A stretch of DNA of 64,000 nt from a virus: positions 20,013 to 84,012 of the IMG/VR virus record IMGVR_UViG_3300013005_000031; one strand, written 5' to 3'. Numbering within the stretch: position 1 is the stretch's first letter; the number at the start of each line of letters is the position of its first letter. Below, piece by piece: positions 22,201 through 30,977 of this stretch. A program made the position numbers and the translations under genes. The notes below the pieces were generated by a model that searched no databases, had not been told where the DNA came from, and worked only from the letters and a program-made list of their open reading frames with translations.

Positions 22201-22619
22201 TCATATTGTTTTGCAAGTTGTGCTGGTGTATATGCTTTATTTGTTCCTGCCTTACCAAACATATCTAGTATCTCAGGATCTTTTATCTTCATACCTCTAG
22301 TATCACTAAAGATAAAAGTGTCATCAGGAAGGTTTAATGGTACACCACCTGAATGGTGTCTTGGTCCTTTAATAATTTGATGCTCTGGCATCCCATCACC
22401 ATTGATGTCTCCATATACTGTTTCTCCACCTTCTGCTTCTAGATTAGCCTCATCTCTTGGTACAGCTGTAATATATTTACTTTCCCTAAGCTTAGGCTTT
22501 CCTATATAGGCATTATAATCTGCACCACCCATTGCTGGTACATCATTAGCTAATGCTCCTTGAACTTGGTATCCAGTTCTTGCTTTAGGTACTTTTTTAA
22601 TTCTTACTTTTCTTAACAT
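19260..22619 (-). CDS. Giant structural or cargo protein, 1119 aa, with EF-hand-like loop
   Basis: ATG at 22619, stop at 19260. The basic N-terminus (VRIKKVPKARTG) resembles the starts of the 1506- and 1256-residue proteins. Residues 55-170 (EAEGGETVYGDINGDGMPEH, then RHHSGGVPLNLPDDTFIFSD and KIKDPEI) form a block I recognise from other environmental and crAss-like phages without a known function. Residues 71-82 fit a calcium-binding DxNxDG loop. Residues 200-420 are low complexity (Gln, Glu, Met, Pro, Gly). Around residues 770-850 lies a cysteine cluster (CQC, CNPDLC, CPC, CPPC) that may bind metal or form disulfides. The C-terminal third is Asn/Gln/Ala-rich and helical. Probably a virion cargo protein; no catalytic motif recognised. 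Confidence 0.7.
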   Translation of the reverse strand: MLRKVRIKKVPKARTGYQVQGALANDVPAMGGADYNAYIGKPKLRESKYITAVPRDEANLEAEGGETVYGDINGDGMPEHQIIKGPRHHSGGVPLNLPDDTFIFSDTRGMKIKDPEILDMFGKAGTNKAYTPAQLAKQYDIQKYRKILEDPDSDKLDRESAELMIKKFVIKLGCLALAQEAKKGFPQGIPAVAKPCMQAKGITEEQIAPKKEIVDLKSQIEAKYQQQENADETMQDEYSAEQAQELNQGQPVAQPEEQMQQPAPEGMMMHGGYPHRRLRRAEEGMEQVPPEMMAEEQGGDQMMEIVQEIGAALQQGAEPQEVVMSLLQNQLPPEVIVQIFTQLGVPQEQAVGLIQQVIQQMQGGAEEPQGPPMAMYGMQMGGYDMPFYDEPEYEEEIPEADYGMPMGTGMSQNYQGRTKPLIKAGNGWTIKRSDYATDAEYERAINKAYKEKQDQKSTDEIKVIDASGQSKTFTGYKRSAPTDTGTLDMSQWGSTDIAKTAAAEYYLLEQSLKDPNSTVSQKLFDETINSLNEEKHFRGKTNPSVASRNWTQRGYTLPDKKQVIDAFLAHQKRNLLFQAKSIDGQLYKDTGRGFAPWEDYTVGGKNYKGVASLIAEGARVSDPRDPTGDTLIKSKADLQAAQTYMKNTYGGENVSDIAKGLNVPFEVDGKDRALQQATFHGYAQMSNNVKGKIYNDDEIYELRNFLGELQSGVADETSSLNLYPHLAGNAMISPIDDFYPVSKSTTGNTTMEHVAAAMLEEMQFDTPPPAVQCQCDDATKPNYGRLDPNTNKCNPDLCKNPPEQNPCPCIKVDEQGNQTEITQPRNADGTCPPCEEDMDVDVPGPPAEWWLQDTIKTTGAFGDLMGVKKYMPWAPAGELQKPRPAFLDPTRELAANAEQANIQTQGMAQFAGPQALSARSASVQGQAAKNAADVLSKYNNANVNIANQFELKGTDIANQESMLKQANAQRLYDQNTVANQQFDNAKLAMRNNLRNYYTNAITNRWQTDALNQMYPNYKVSPGVGGRMDFNPTEKTPNPSAGSNTNSWQKAYDECKKNNPGMSEALLRDCAKASATTTTSASTGANSKIGMGMYQGQKKKGGAINNPGYIYINSWFPFMD

Positions 22620-22627
22620 AGTGTAAA

Positions 22628-25600
22628 TTATAAATATTCTATTTCACCACCTCTTGCCAGATAATCTTGGATTTCTTCATCTGTCATGTATATTTCTTCA
22701 TCATTATATGGATCTGCAAACCCACCATATTCCATATAACCACCATATTTAGATACTCCTGGATAGTTACCAAATGTAGAAAGGCTGTTTCTGTCATTGC
22801 CTTGTTGAGGTCCAAATGTACCCATATTTTGTGCCATATCTTGTTGTTGTCCTGCATATGGAGCATTAGTAATGGGTACTTGATTAAATAAATTAGTTGC
22901 TTGATATGTAGTAGCAAGGCTTCTTGGATTATTCTGTAAGTTATTAATCATTCCAGAAGTAAAATTAACACCAGTATTAAAAGCATTATTAAAAGCTTCT
23001 CCGTCCATTTGAGTTACTTTTCTATATTGAGTTGGATCATAATAGTTTGTATCATTAGGTTTCTCATCAGAGTTAACATAAAATTGTTCTGGTGATGCTG
23101 GTGGTGTAATTGCATCTGGTGCTTTACTTATTGGATTTCCATTTTCATCAAAACCCATTGTTGTACCTTCTGGGGCATCAATATTAATATCAGAAGTATT
23201 AAATGAACCAGACATCCAATCAGTATTTTTTGGACCACCAGTATTATATTTAGGTTGTAGGAATGCACCAAAAGGTAAGCTTCTTGACAAAAACTGTTGC
23301 ATACCATAAGAATTAAATCCACGGTCACCTTTACCAGCATCTCTTGCTAACAACATTGGTAGTACTCTATATCTATCTTCTTTTCCAAACTGTCTTAAAT
23401 TCTTTCTGCTATATGGATTATCACGTCTACTAATCTTTGGTTGATCAGTAAGGTAACTTCTAAATATAGGATTTATTGGAATCAATGTATTTGCCAAACT
23501 AGATCTTCCTCTTACAACTTTAGGATTAAGTTTATATTGCATAATAGGTACACACTGATTATATGTCTTACTCCATATAGTTCCAGGAGGGCAGTTGTGG
23601 AAGGTTTCAACTATATCATCATTATTTGGATTTACTTCAAAAGTGTTTTGATCCAATGCTGGTGACATCTTATCTGCAATGTATTGTCCACCAGATCCTC
23701 CAGGAGGCATTGTTATACCACCACCTGCTTCTGGCAAACTGTATGGTTCATAAAAAGCTGGATCTTCATCACCACCATAGATAAATCTAGTAAGTGGATT
23801 TTCTACATCCATATTTACATAACCACCCATTTCACCAAACTGAGGTTGTTGGATCATTTGATTGTCTTGAGGTTGTTGCTGTTGGTTATTACCCATGAAA
23901 ATATTCATAAGTTGAGGATCACCTGATTTTTGAACAGCAGTATAAAGGTCTTCAGTTACAATTTTGTCTGCTTGAGTTTTTAGTTTAGTAACAAAATTAT
24001 TTTTCTTTTCAGAAACTTTACCATTATCCATCCTGTTACCTTTTCCTAATTCTCCACCAGGTGCAAACTTAGACATTACATTTTTAACAAACTGTTTTTT
24101 CTGAGCTCCTCCTCTTTTAAAATTATCTGGTAATGGTGTTGCCCATCCTTTATCATGGATTGTATCTCCATTTTGAATAAGCATACTATCTTTATCAAAA
24201 CTAGATCTTGTAACTCCAAAATTAGGGTCATTACCAACTCTACCAGCTCCTTGGAAATTTATATTACTTCCAGGTACCAACTGTTCCATTCCCCTATCAT
24301 AAATAAAATCTTTATCTGGTTCTTGTAAAAACTGGTTGTATCCTAAATATCCTAAACCACCAAGAATTCCAGCTGTTTTTAAAAAGCCTAATCCTGTTTT
24401 GTAATTACGATCTTTTAATAAACTATAGTCTGCATACTGAGCACCAAAAGGTTGATCTCCAAAAGTCATTCCACCAGGAGCTTGTGGTCCTATTTCTCTT
24501 TGCCTTCCAAGATATTGTGTTTTAACATTTGAAGCATTAGGATAAAACTTACTTCTTTCAGCAAACCTTGGATATGTAAATGGAAGAGACATTGGAGAAA
24601 AGACCATTGGTTTTCCTATCATGTTCCAAGCAGTATTCCAACCAGAAACTGGTTCTTTTTTTAAAGGACTTTCAGAAATTATTTGAGGATACTTACTTAA
24701 ATCAAGTCCCGGGAATTTAGAAGTAAAAGGAAATCTATATGGAGAGTTATACCAATTTAACTGGTTACCCATATAATAGTTTTTATCAACTATCTCTAAA
24801 GGTAACTTTGTTTTTGGGTCTAGTATCTCTTTTGTTTTAGGATCTATAATAATTTCATCCTTTAACTTTATAGAACTTTTACCATAACCTTTTAATCTTG
24901 TTGGAACTTCTGAAAGAATTTCTACTTTAAATAGTCCATTTTCATCTTTAGTAAATTTAAGTTTACCATTGTTTTGTTTATGGATACTTAAAAAATCTAA
25001 CTCAGGAGCAATTGACTCTGGCATTCCCACACCACCAAGAAGAGCACCTAATGATTGTATATCTATTTCTGTAGGTTTCTTCTTTTTAGAAAGCATATTA
25101 AATTCCTCTGTGCTCTTTAATAAAAAGTCTGCAAGTGCTGGATCTAAATTAAAACCTAAACCTGTACTGTATGTATTATCTGCATTTTTTTGTAATACTG
25201 ATGGCTCATACTTATCATTTTCTATAAGTGCATTTATATCAGTAATAATTTTTGTAGTGGTAGTAGAAGGTGCTACTTGCTCTCTCCATTTCTCTCTCCA
25301 GTTTTGTGGTCTTACTGTATTTAAAACGGTTCCTAAGTTTTCTACTCTTGTACCAAAAAACCCTCTATCAGATAATGGATTTCTTTTAGCAAAGAAGTTT
25401 TGATAGTTCTGCCATGTTGATGGAGTAACTGCAGATTCTTGTGGTGTTACAGTTCTCTGAGGTCCTACACTTTCTACAGGAGCTACTGTAGGTTCTACAG
25501 GTTCAACTACAGTTTCTCTTGTTTCAGGTTTTGCTGGAGTTTTAGCTTTTCTTCCACGCTTACCTTTTCCAGGACCTGGACCACCACCAGCAAATTTGTT

Positions 25601-26398
25601 TAAACCACCATACTTATTAGCTGGTAATAAATCTTGTGGTACACTACCTTCATCAGCAACTGGTCTATAGCTACCTAAGTAATAACTAAGGTCTGGTGTT
25701 TGTGGAAAATTTTGTGCACCTGGAGTAAACTTAATTAGTCTACTTAAATCAAATGGTATTTCTTCTTCAGCAGATAGTTTTCCCGGATTACTATATTGAT
25801 CTATAACAGCATCTTGTGGTGAATCAGCATCTGCAAAATAATTTGTATAATCATCTTCATATTCTCCACCATCATCATAATAACCACCATATTGAAATGC
25901 TCCTTCTTGTGCATATTGTTCTGAGCCAGAATCTAAATGTTGCATACCATCATACCCACTTGGCATATCTGATTCAGCTAATGCTATATCTTCATCATCA
26001 TTAGTATTTGTTGGAGCTGGTTTAGGTGTTGGTTGTGGAGCTGGACCAGCAGCTTGAGGATTGGTTCCTTGTGCAGTATCTTCCTCTTCCTCTTCTTCTA
26101 AATATGCTGGATCTTTATAACCTTTTTGAGCAAGCACAGTCATTACTCTATTGATCATTGCAAATGCCATCTTTTGCTCTATACCATATTTGGTAACTAA
26201 AGTTTCAAAAATAGTATTTGGATCTGCGCCATCTCTTAAACTTGCATATGTATCATTCATGATAACTTTTAATCTTTCTTGCACTTGCAATCCTTGACTG
26301 GCTTTTGGTAAAGCTTTGTTTAAGAAATTAGCTGTCTTGTTGTAGTACCCTGGTTTTTCACCGGGACCAGCCTTTCTTATTCTAACAGATTTTTTCAT
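22628..26398 (-). CDS. Giant virion protein with repeated GG motifs and terminal YxxxGG module, 1256 aa
   Basis: ATG at 26398, stop at 22628. A basic N-terminus (KKSVRIRKAGPGEKPG) runs into LPKASQG at residues 30-36. The next 250 residues are acidic and rich in Tyr, Gly and Pro with many double glycines (YGG, DDGG, KYGG, AGGG). Residues about 340-640 look globular but are unrecognised. Residues 750-1000 contain more [KR]xGG motifs and a CPPG-x8-C loop (GTIWSKTYNQC). The protein ends at TDEEIQDYLARGGEIEYL, matching a module that closes the 1506-residue protein and occurs inside the 1741-residue protein. An AT-rich box (TTTAGTATATTTAATA) precedes the start, so transcription may begin here. No enzyme motif found; virion or cargo protein by context. 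Confidence 0.65.
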   Translation of the reverse strand: MKKSVRIRKAGPGEKPGYYNKTANFLNKALPKASQGLQVQERLKVIMNDTYASLRDGADPNTIFETLVTKYGIEQKMAFAMINRVMTVLAQKGYKDPAYLEEEEEEDTAQGTNPQAAGPAPQPTPKPAPTNTNDDEDIALAESDMPSGYDGMQHLDSGSEQYAQEGAFQYGGYYDDGGEYEDDYTNYFADADSPQDAVIDQYSNPGKLSAEEEIPFDLSRLIKFTPGAQNFPQTPDLSYYLGSYRPVADEGSVPQDLLPANKYGGLNKFAGGGPGPGKGKRGRKAKTPAKPETRETVVEPVEPTVAPVESVGPQRTVTPQESAVTPSTWQNYQNFFAKRNPLSDRGFFGTRVENLGTVLNTVRPQNWREKWREQVAPSTTTTKIITDINALIENDKYEPSVLQKNADNTYSTGLGFNLDPALADFLLKSTEEFNMLSKKKKPTEIDIQSLGALLGGVGMPESIAPELDFLSIHKQNNGKLKFTKDENGLFKVEILSEVPTRLKGYGKSSIKLKDEIIIDPKTKEILDPKTKLPLEIVDKNYYMGNQLNWYNSPYRFPFTSKFPGLDLSKYPQIISESPLKKEPVSGWNTAWNMIGKPMVFSPMSLPFTYPRFAERSKFYPNASNVKTQYLGRQREIGPQAPGGMTFGDQPFGAQYADYSLLKDRNYKTGLGFLKTAGILGGLGYLGYNQFLQEPDKDFIYDRGMEQLVPGSNINFQGAGRVGNDPNFGVTRSSFDKDSMLIQNGDTIHDKGWATPLPDNFKRGGAQKKQFVKNVMSKFAPGGELGKGNRMDNGKVSEKKNNFVTKLKTQADKIVTEDLYTAVQKSGDPQLMNIFMGNNQQQQPQDNQMIQQPQFGEMGGYVNMDVENPLTRFIYGGDEDPAFYEPYSLPEAGGGITMPPGGSGGQYIADKMSPALDQNTFEVNPNNDDIVETFHNCPPGTIWSKTYNQCVPIMQYKLNPKVVRGRSSLANTLIPINPIFRSYLTDQPKISRRDNPYSRKNLRQFGKEDRYRVLPMLLARDAGKGDRGFNSYGMQQFLSRSLPFGAFLQPKYNTGGPKNTDWMSGSFNTSDINIDAPEGTTMGFDENGNPISKAPDAITPPASPEQFYVNSDEKPNDTNYYDPTQYRKVTQMDGEAFNNAFNTGVNFTSGMINNLQNNPRSLATTYQATNLFNQVPITNAPYAGQQQDMAQNMGTFGPQQGNDRNSLSTFGNYPGVSKYGGYMEYGGFADPYNDEEIYMTDEEIQDYLARGGEIEYL

Positions 26399-26409
26399 AT
26401 AGCATGTTA

Positions 26410-26430
26410 TATATTAAATATACTAAATTT
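26410..26430 (-). promoter_or_regulatory. Candidate promoter box upstream of the 1256-residue gene
   Basis: Minus strand reads AAATTTAGTATATTTAATAT, the same AT-rich box as before four other genes. It lies 12-32 bases before the ATG in a 58-base gap, just after the shared 19-base repeat. Confidence 0.35.
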
Positions 26431-26440
26431 TAATTTATTC

Positions 26441-26459
26441 ATTAAACTTATAAAGTTTA
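26441..26459 (-). repeat. 19-base repeat with inverted symmetry at the 3' end of the 1506-residue gene
   Basis: Minus strand TAAACTTTATAAGTTTAAT, beginning with the stop codon. It contains the perfect inverted repeat AAACTT-TAT-AAGTTT. A second copy differing by one base sits at 19244-19262 at the same place after the 1119-residue gene. It could be an RNA processing or weak termination element. Confidence 0.6.
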
Positions 26460-29400
26460 CTCATCTTCTATAATGTATCCACCTTTGATATACTTATCTA
26501 TTTCTTTTTGAGTAAGTTTTGTAGACACATATCCACCTTCTTTATAAGCTTCTATTATACCTTCTCCTTTACTGTAAGATTCTGGTACTTCTAATCTTAG
26601 CCACTCATTTCCAAATTGATCTGTTTCAGGAACAGCACCAGATTTACCAAATAATTTAATGTAATGTTTTTTATAATCATTATAAATACCAGATGCTTTA
26701 TCATTACCTTGTATTCGTGTAGATAATTCTGCAGTAGGTATATAAAGATATTTCTTCCCTTGATCAGCAGCATATTGTAACATCTCTTGTATTAATCTTT
26801 TTTCAGTAGATTTTTTATTGGTCATTAAAACTCTTTTTTGTTGTAAGTTTCTTTTAATGACATCAGCTGCTTCACCAGCAAATTGTTCCATATGAGATCC
26901 TGGTTTAAATTGAACATTTGGAGAAAAGTAATTACCAGTTGAATGTTGTTCAAATTCTTGCAAGTATCCTTCTAAATCAAATTCTTCACTACCATCTTTT
27001 CTATATCTTCTTTTCATTTTAGAAAACTGCTCAGCAGCATCTGATTGAATTCCTGATGCATAGAGTGCATCAGGTTGATACGCGTTTTCATAAACATGAA
27101 CATGTGCTAATGTATCATTTGCATTACCATGTTCTTTTGATCCATAACCAAATTGATCTACATTACTAAATTGAATAGTTCTTGGATTTGTAAGTTGAAA
27201 ATCTGCAAAAGTATCTTTGTTAGCTAAATAAGCTTCTTGTTTTTTATTGATAATAGCTAAATTATTTTCAAAGCTTTGTTCAAGTTCTTTAAGATATTCT
27301 GCATCTACATATTTTGAAACACCAGAATTAGTTGTAATAGTAGATTCTCCTTTTTCAAGAGCAGATTTTACTTTTTCAATTTTTTCATTTGAGCTGTAAA
27401 TTAAATTACGTTTTAAAAGATCTAATCCAGTAGCATATTTATCAATTGCATGTACTACATTAGCATTCATTCTATTATCCCCTTGTTGGTACTTTGACCA
27501 TAATTTTCTAAAAGGATCCGGATATATAAAATTTAAACCATAAGTAGAATTAGGAGCTTCCCTGTAATCACCTATTTCTGGATCAAATATATCTTTACCA
27601 AATAAACTACCTTCTTCAAAAGCAAAAGGAACTTCTGTTTTATTTAATGCTGGAATAGCTTGTTGTACACTTCCTAATAATTCTTTAGCATCCATGTGTA
27701 AAACATTGGAATCTAATCCTTGCCACAAATCTGGATTATTAAATAATGATTCTATAACTTCATCTCCCCCTGCTGTTTTACGTAAAATACTGAGAGCTTG
27801 TTCAAAATTTATTTTACCTGTCTTAGGATTAATAGCTTTGTATAAAGGACTTTGAGGATTAGCTGTTACATTTAAATTTAATCCTGTAGGGGGAGTAACA
27901 GTTTCATAAATAAATGCATCTATATTAGTTGGTTCACCAGTCATAGTTTTATATTCTTCTGGAAACCCCATTGACAGTTGTTGTCCTTGTGTAGGTTTTC
28001 CTAATACTTCTGTGCTTTGAGTATTTGGAAAAACAAGTTGAGGTTCTACAGTTGGTGCTGCTTCTCTAATTATAGGATTAGGTTCAAAAATTAATGGTAA
28101 TTCAGGAGCTTTAATAATATTTTCTTTTTCTCTTTCTTTTTCTTTACCAAATCTTTTTTCTTTAACACCTTTACCAAGACTTGCTTTAGGTAATTCTCCT
28201 CCAGACTTCAATCCTTTATTATAATACATTCTATCAACAACTGTAGGATCCATTTTAAATGGCTTTAAGTAGTATCTTGCATCTCTAAGATTCTTATAAC
28301 CATGCTTGCCTATCATTAGACCCATTCCAAGAGGAAGTATATTTTCATTTACTTGTTTTTCGTTTCCTGTTTGAAGTCCTTCATAAATATTTTTTCCTGC
28401 TTCAATTGCAAAACCAGGATTATCAGGATTTAAGTTAAATGCATCTACTCCAAATTTAGTTAATAGTGCATTACCCGGTGTTGCAAGATTCCTTGCTATT
28501 TGATACTGTGGTAATTTAGAAACAATAGGTGCTGCTTTAGATAACTTTGGTAAAAGTCTAGCTCCCGACAATGCCTGTAAAGTTTTTGAATAAGGTGCTG
28601 CAGCAAAGAATGCATTTAAAGCAACATCTCCAGTATTAATTTCTGGATTATCGTTTACATAATTTTGATAAGCAGTGCTTCCTGTTTGAGCAGCCCAGTG
28701 AAATGGACTAAATAAATTTATAGCCTGATCAATAGGTTTTTGGAATTCCATAGATTTATTATAAAACAGTTGTCTTCCACCTGGACCAAATGCTTGTGTC
28801 CAAGCATCTGCTTCACTTTCTGTCATTTGATCTGTCATTGTACCAACCACAGGATCTTGCCATTGTCCAGAAGTCCACTTTTCTAAAGTATTCTTTGGTT
28901 GGTTTACAAAACTACCTAATTGATCCAATCCAAAATAAACAGGATTCATATTATTCTGAAATTTATTCTGAAGGAATTTAGCATCTTCTAGTTCTTTTTT
29001 AGCTTTATCTCTATATTCATTTATAGCTTGATTTTTATATGTTTCTCCAAATAAAGTTTGAGCATAAGATGGTTGTGCGCGATACTGTTGTAAAAAGTTT
29101 TGTGCTTCAGGAGAGCCTAGAAAATTTTCAAAGGTTCCATATTGCTCTACTAAATTTGAACCCCTATACTCATCAGTATTCTGAGCATTAACTTCTGTAG
29201 GTAAAATATTATTTAAAAAAGCATTCTGCAAATAAGTTTTTGCTTCTTGATCTATTGTTTGTTTTTTCTGATTAAGAAATTTATCTGGATCTTTATATGA
29301 TGTTATATCTCTATTACCACTTAATTTTCCAAGTGATATATCTGTTCCCTCAACTTTAAATTTTAATTTATTTACTTTATTATTAAACTCTTCTAGAATT

Positions 29401-30977
29401 TTAGCTTTTTGTTTTTGGACAGACTCTGGGTCATTAGAAACATCATAGTATGCTTTTATATTAGCTGGGTTTACATCTATCCCCATATCTATTTCTGTTA
29501 AAGCATTCATCTGTTTAACAGCATCATTATATGCTTCTGCATACTCAGGGGTTACTTTATCTGAGATAGGATTAATTGGATCTAAACTACCTGACCAATT
29601 TGATCCAGATACTTTATCAAATAATAGATTATTTAATCCTAAGTAATTAGCTTGTGTATTATTTATATTATCTTCCTTTTCTACATTGTTGAAATAGGAA
29701 TTAATAGTTGTTTCATAGTTTTTAAGTATGCTTTCTTCTGTATCTTGTTTTTTTCTATTTGGAAATCTAGTAGTAAAGATACTTATGTCACTATTATTAA
29801 TAGTTGCTCTACCATAATCATCAGTTTTAAATAAACTTTTGTCTACTGGTTTCCAATCAAAGTTCCAAGTAAATTGATTTTTATAATCATTCTTAAAATT
29901 AGAATTATCATTAAGAACTGAAAAATTATCATTGTTCCATTGGTTTCTGCTAGTGTATTGAAAGATATTTCCTTTTGTATCTTTTTTATACATTACCCCA
30001 TTGTCATCAGTAAAATATACATCTGCATTTAATTGCTTATCAATAAGCTCACTTACATCTTTAAAGTTTTGATCTACACCTTTTTTAGTACCCCAACCTT
30101 CTTTTTCCAATTCTTTTCTGGCATCTTCTGCAGACATTCCAGATTTTATTTTTTTTAGAAGTTCCTTTGATACATTCTTGTTATAATCATTATCAGCCAT
30201 TGCAATAAAACTTCCAAACTCATTTTGAATTTGTTTAGAATCTAAACCATGATACTTTTTAAATTCATTAGGTCTAACACCTTGATCATATATTAGACCT
30301 AATATAACAGGTCTTGGATAAAAATTAACTTTCCCATCTGATCCTTTTTCAAAATAATATTCCTCAAACTGATCAATTATTGGTTGAATCTGTTGATTAA
30401 ACACATCTTCAGAATATGAAAAAATTGGTTCAAGTTTTTTATGTTTATTTCCTTTCTTTAATGCATCTTTAGTATATTGCTCCCATTTTACATTAAAATT
30501 TTGTTGGTTTTGCCCAGATTTTTCTTCTTGTTTTAATTGTTCTATTTCTTGTATTTTTTGAAATATAGCTACACGTTCATCAGCATTAGCCTCATCTACT
30601 CTAATTTTTAAAAGACGAACTGTAAACTCATCTATACACTCTCCCTTATATGGCACTTTTCCAGGAGGACAATCTTCAGGCTGTAATGTTTCATATAACC
30701 CATCTTCTGTTTCTAGTTGAGGAGCATATACCTTGTTATATAAACGATCAATGTTTTCATTATATGTTGGTTCTTGTTGATATACAGGATCTACATTATA
30801 TAAGTCAGGTTGATTAACTAATTGGTTATTATTAGTTAAGTTAGCCACTGATGCTGGATTATTGTTTATTGGTCCAACAGGAGAATCCCAATTAGATATT
30901 GGAACTTGAGTTTTTAATTTTCTCTTAGACCCTCCATTTCTTAATTTAGGAACTTTAATAATTTTATACTTTGCCAT
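26457..30977 (-). CDS. Giant virion protein with IQSD-type phage module, 1506 aa
   Basis: ATG at 30977, overlapping the stop of the 1741-residue gene by one base (TAATG). The N-terminus is basic (AKYKIIKVPKLRNGGSKRK). A small cysteine loop lies at residues 103-114 (CPPGKVPYKGEC). The first 700 residues are helical, Asn/Lys-rich and unrecognised; residues 780-900 are more hydrophobic (ALNAFFAAAPYSKTLQALSG). A linker with SGGELPKASLGKG follows near residue 925. Residues about 1055-1440 resemble a module seen in large virion or polyvalent proteins of many phages: a helical start, AHVHVYE, then GIQSD, a helix, and YIPTAELSTRIQG near 1412. Its function is not known to me. The protein ends with LTQKEIDKYIKGGYIIEDE. 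Cargo or structural role is inferred from position. Confidence 0.7.
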   Translation of the reverse strand: MAKYKIIKVPKLRNGGSKRKLKTQVPISNWDSPVGPINNNPASVANLTNNNQLVNQPDLYNVDPVYQQEPTYNENIDRLYNKVYAPQLETEDGLYETLQPEDCPPGKVPYKGECIDEFTVRLLKIRVDEANADERVAIFQKIQEIEQLKQEEKSGQNQQNFNVKWEQYTKDALKKGNKHKKLEPIFSYSEDVFNQQIQPIIDQFEEYYFEKGSDGKVNFYPRPVILGLIYDQGVRPNEFKKYHGLDSKQIQNEFGSFIAMADNDYNKNVSKELLKKIKSGMSAEDARKELEKEGWGTKKGVDQNFKDVSELIDKQLNADVYFTDDNGVMYKKDTKGNIFQYTSRNQWNNDNFSVLNDNSNFKNDYKNQFTWNFDWKPVDKSLFKTDDYGRATINNSDISIFTTRFPNRKKQDTEESILKNYETTINSYFNNVEKEDNINNTQANYLGLNNLLFDKVSGSNWSGSLDPINPISDKVTPEYAEAYNDAVKQMNALTEIDMGIDVNPANIKAYYDVSNDPESVQKQKAKILEEFNNKVNKLKFKVEGTDISLGKLSGNRDITSYKDPDKFLNQKKQTIDQEAKTYLQNAFLNNILPTEVNAQNTDEYRGSNLVEQYGTFENFLGSPEAQNFLQQYRAQPSYAQTLFGETYKNQAINEYRDKAKKELEDAKFLQNKFQNNMNPVYFGLDQLGSFVNQPKNTLEKWTSGQWQDPVVGTMTDQMTESEADAWTQAFGPGGRQLFYNKSMEFQKPIDQAINLFSPFHWAAQTGSTAYQNYVNDNPEINTGDVALNAFFAAAPYSKTLQALSGARLLPKLSKAAPIVSKLPQYQIARNLATPGNALLTKFGVDAFNLNPDNPGFAIEAGKNIYEGLQTGNEKQVNENILPLGMGLMIGKHGYKNLRDARYYLKPFKMDPTVVDRMYYNKGLKSGGELPKASLGKGVKEKRFGKEKEREKENIIKAPELPLIFEPNPIIREAAPTVEPQLVFPNTQSTEVLGKPTQGQQLSMGFPEEYKTMTGEPTNIDAFIYETVTPPTGLNLNVTANPQSPLYKAINPKTGKINFEQALSILRKTAGGDEVIESLFNNPDLWQGLDSNVLHMDAKELLGSVQQAIPALNKTEVPFAFEEGSLFGKDIFDPEIGDYREAPNSTYGLNFIYPDPFRKLWSKYQQGDNRMNANVVHAIDKYATGLDLLKRNLIYSSNEKIEKVKSALEKGESTITTNSGVSKYVDAEYLKELEQSFENNLAIINKKQEAYLANKDTFADFQLTNPRTIQFSNVDQFGYGSKEHGNANDTLAHVHVYENAYQPDALYASGIQSDAAEQFSKMKRRYRKDGSEEFDLEGYLQEFEQHSTGNYFSPNVQFKPGSHMEQFAGEAADVIKRNLQQKRVLMTNKKSTEKRLIQEMLQYAADQGKKYLYIPTAELSTRIQGNDKASGIYNDYKKHYIKLFGKSGAVPETDQFGNEWLRLEVPESYSKGEGIIEAYKEGGYVSTKLTQKEIDKYIKGGYIIEDE

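Noticed and set aside
24969-25403. 144-residue plus-strand frame with hydrophobic stretches
   Set aside because: Opposite to the 1256-residue gene; composition is typical of antisense translation, and no start signal is seen.
26250-26320. LPKAS motif as a sortase LPxTG cell-wall signal
   Set aside because: The fourth and fifth residues do not fit LPxTG, no hydrophobic tail follows, and sortase anchoring is not expected in a Gram-negative host phage.
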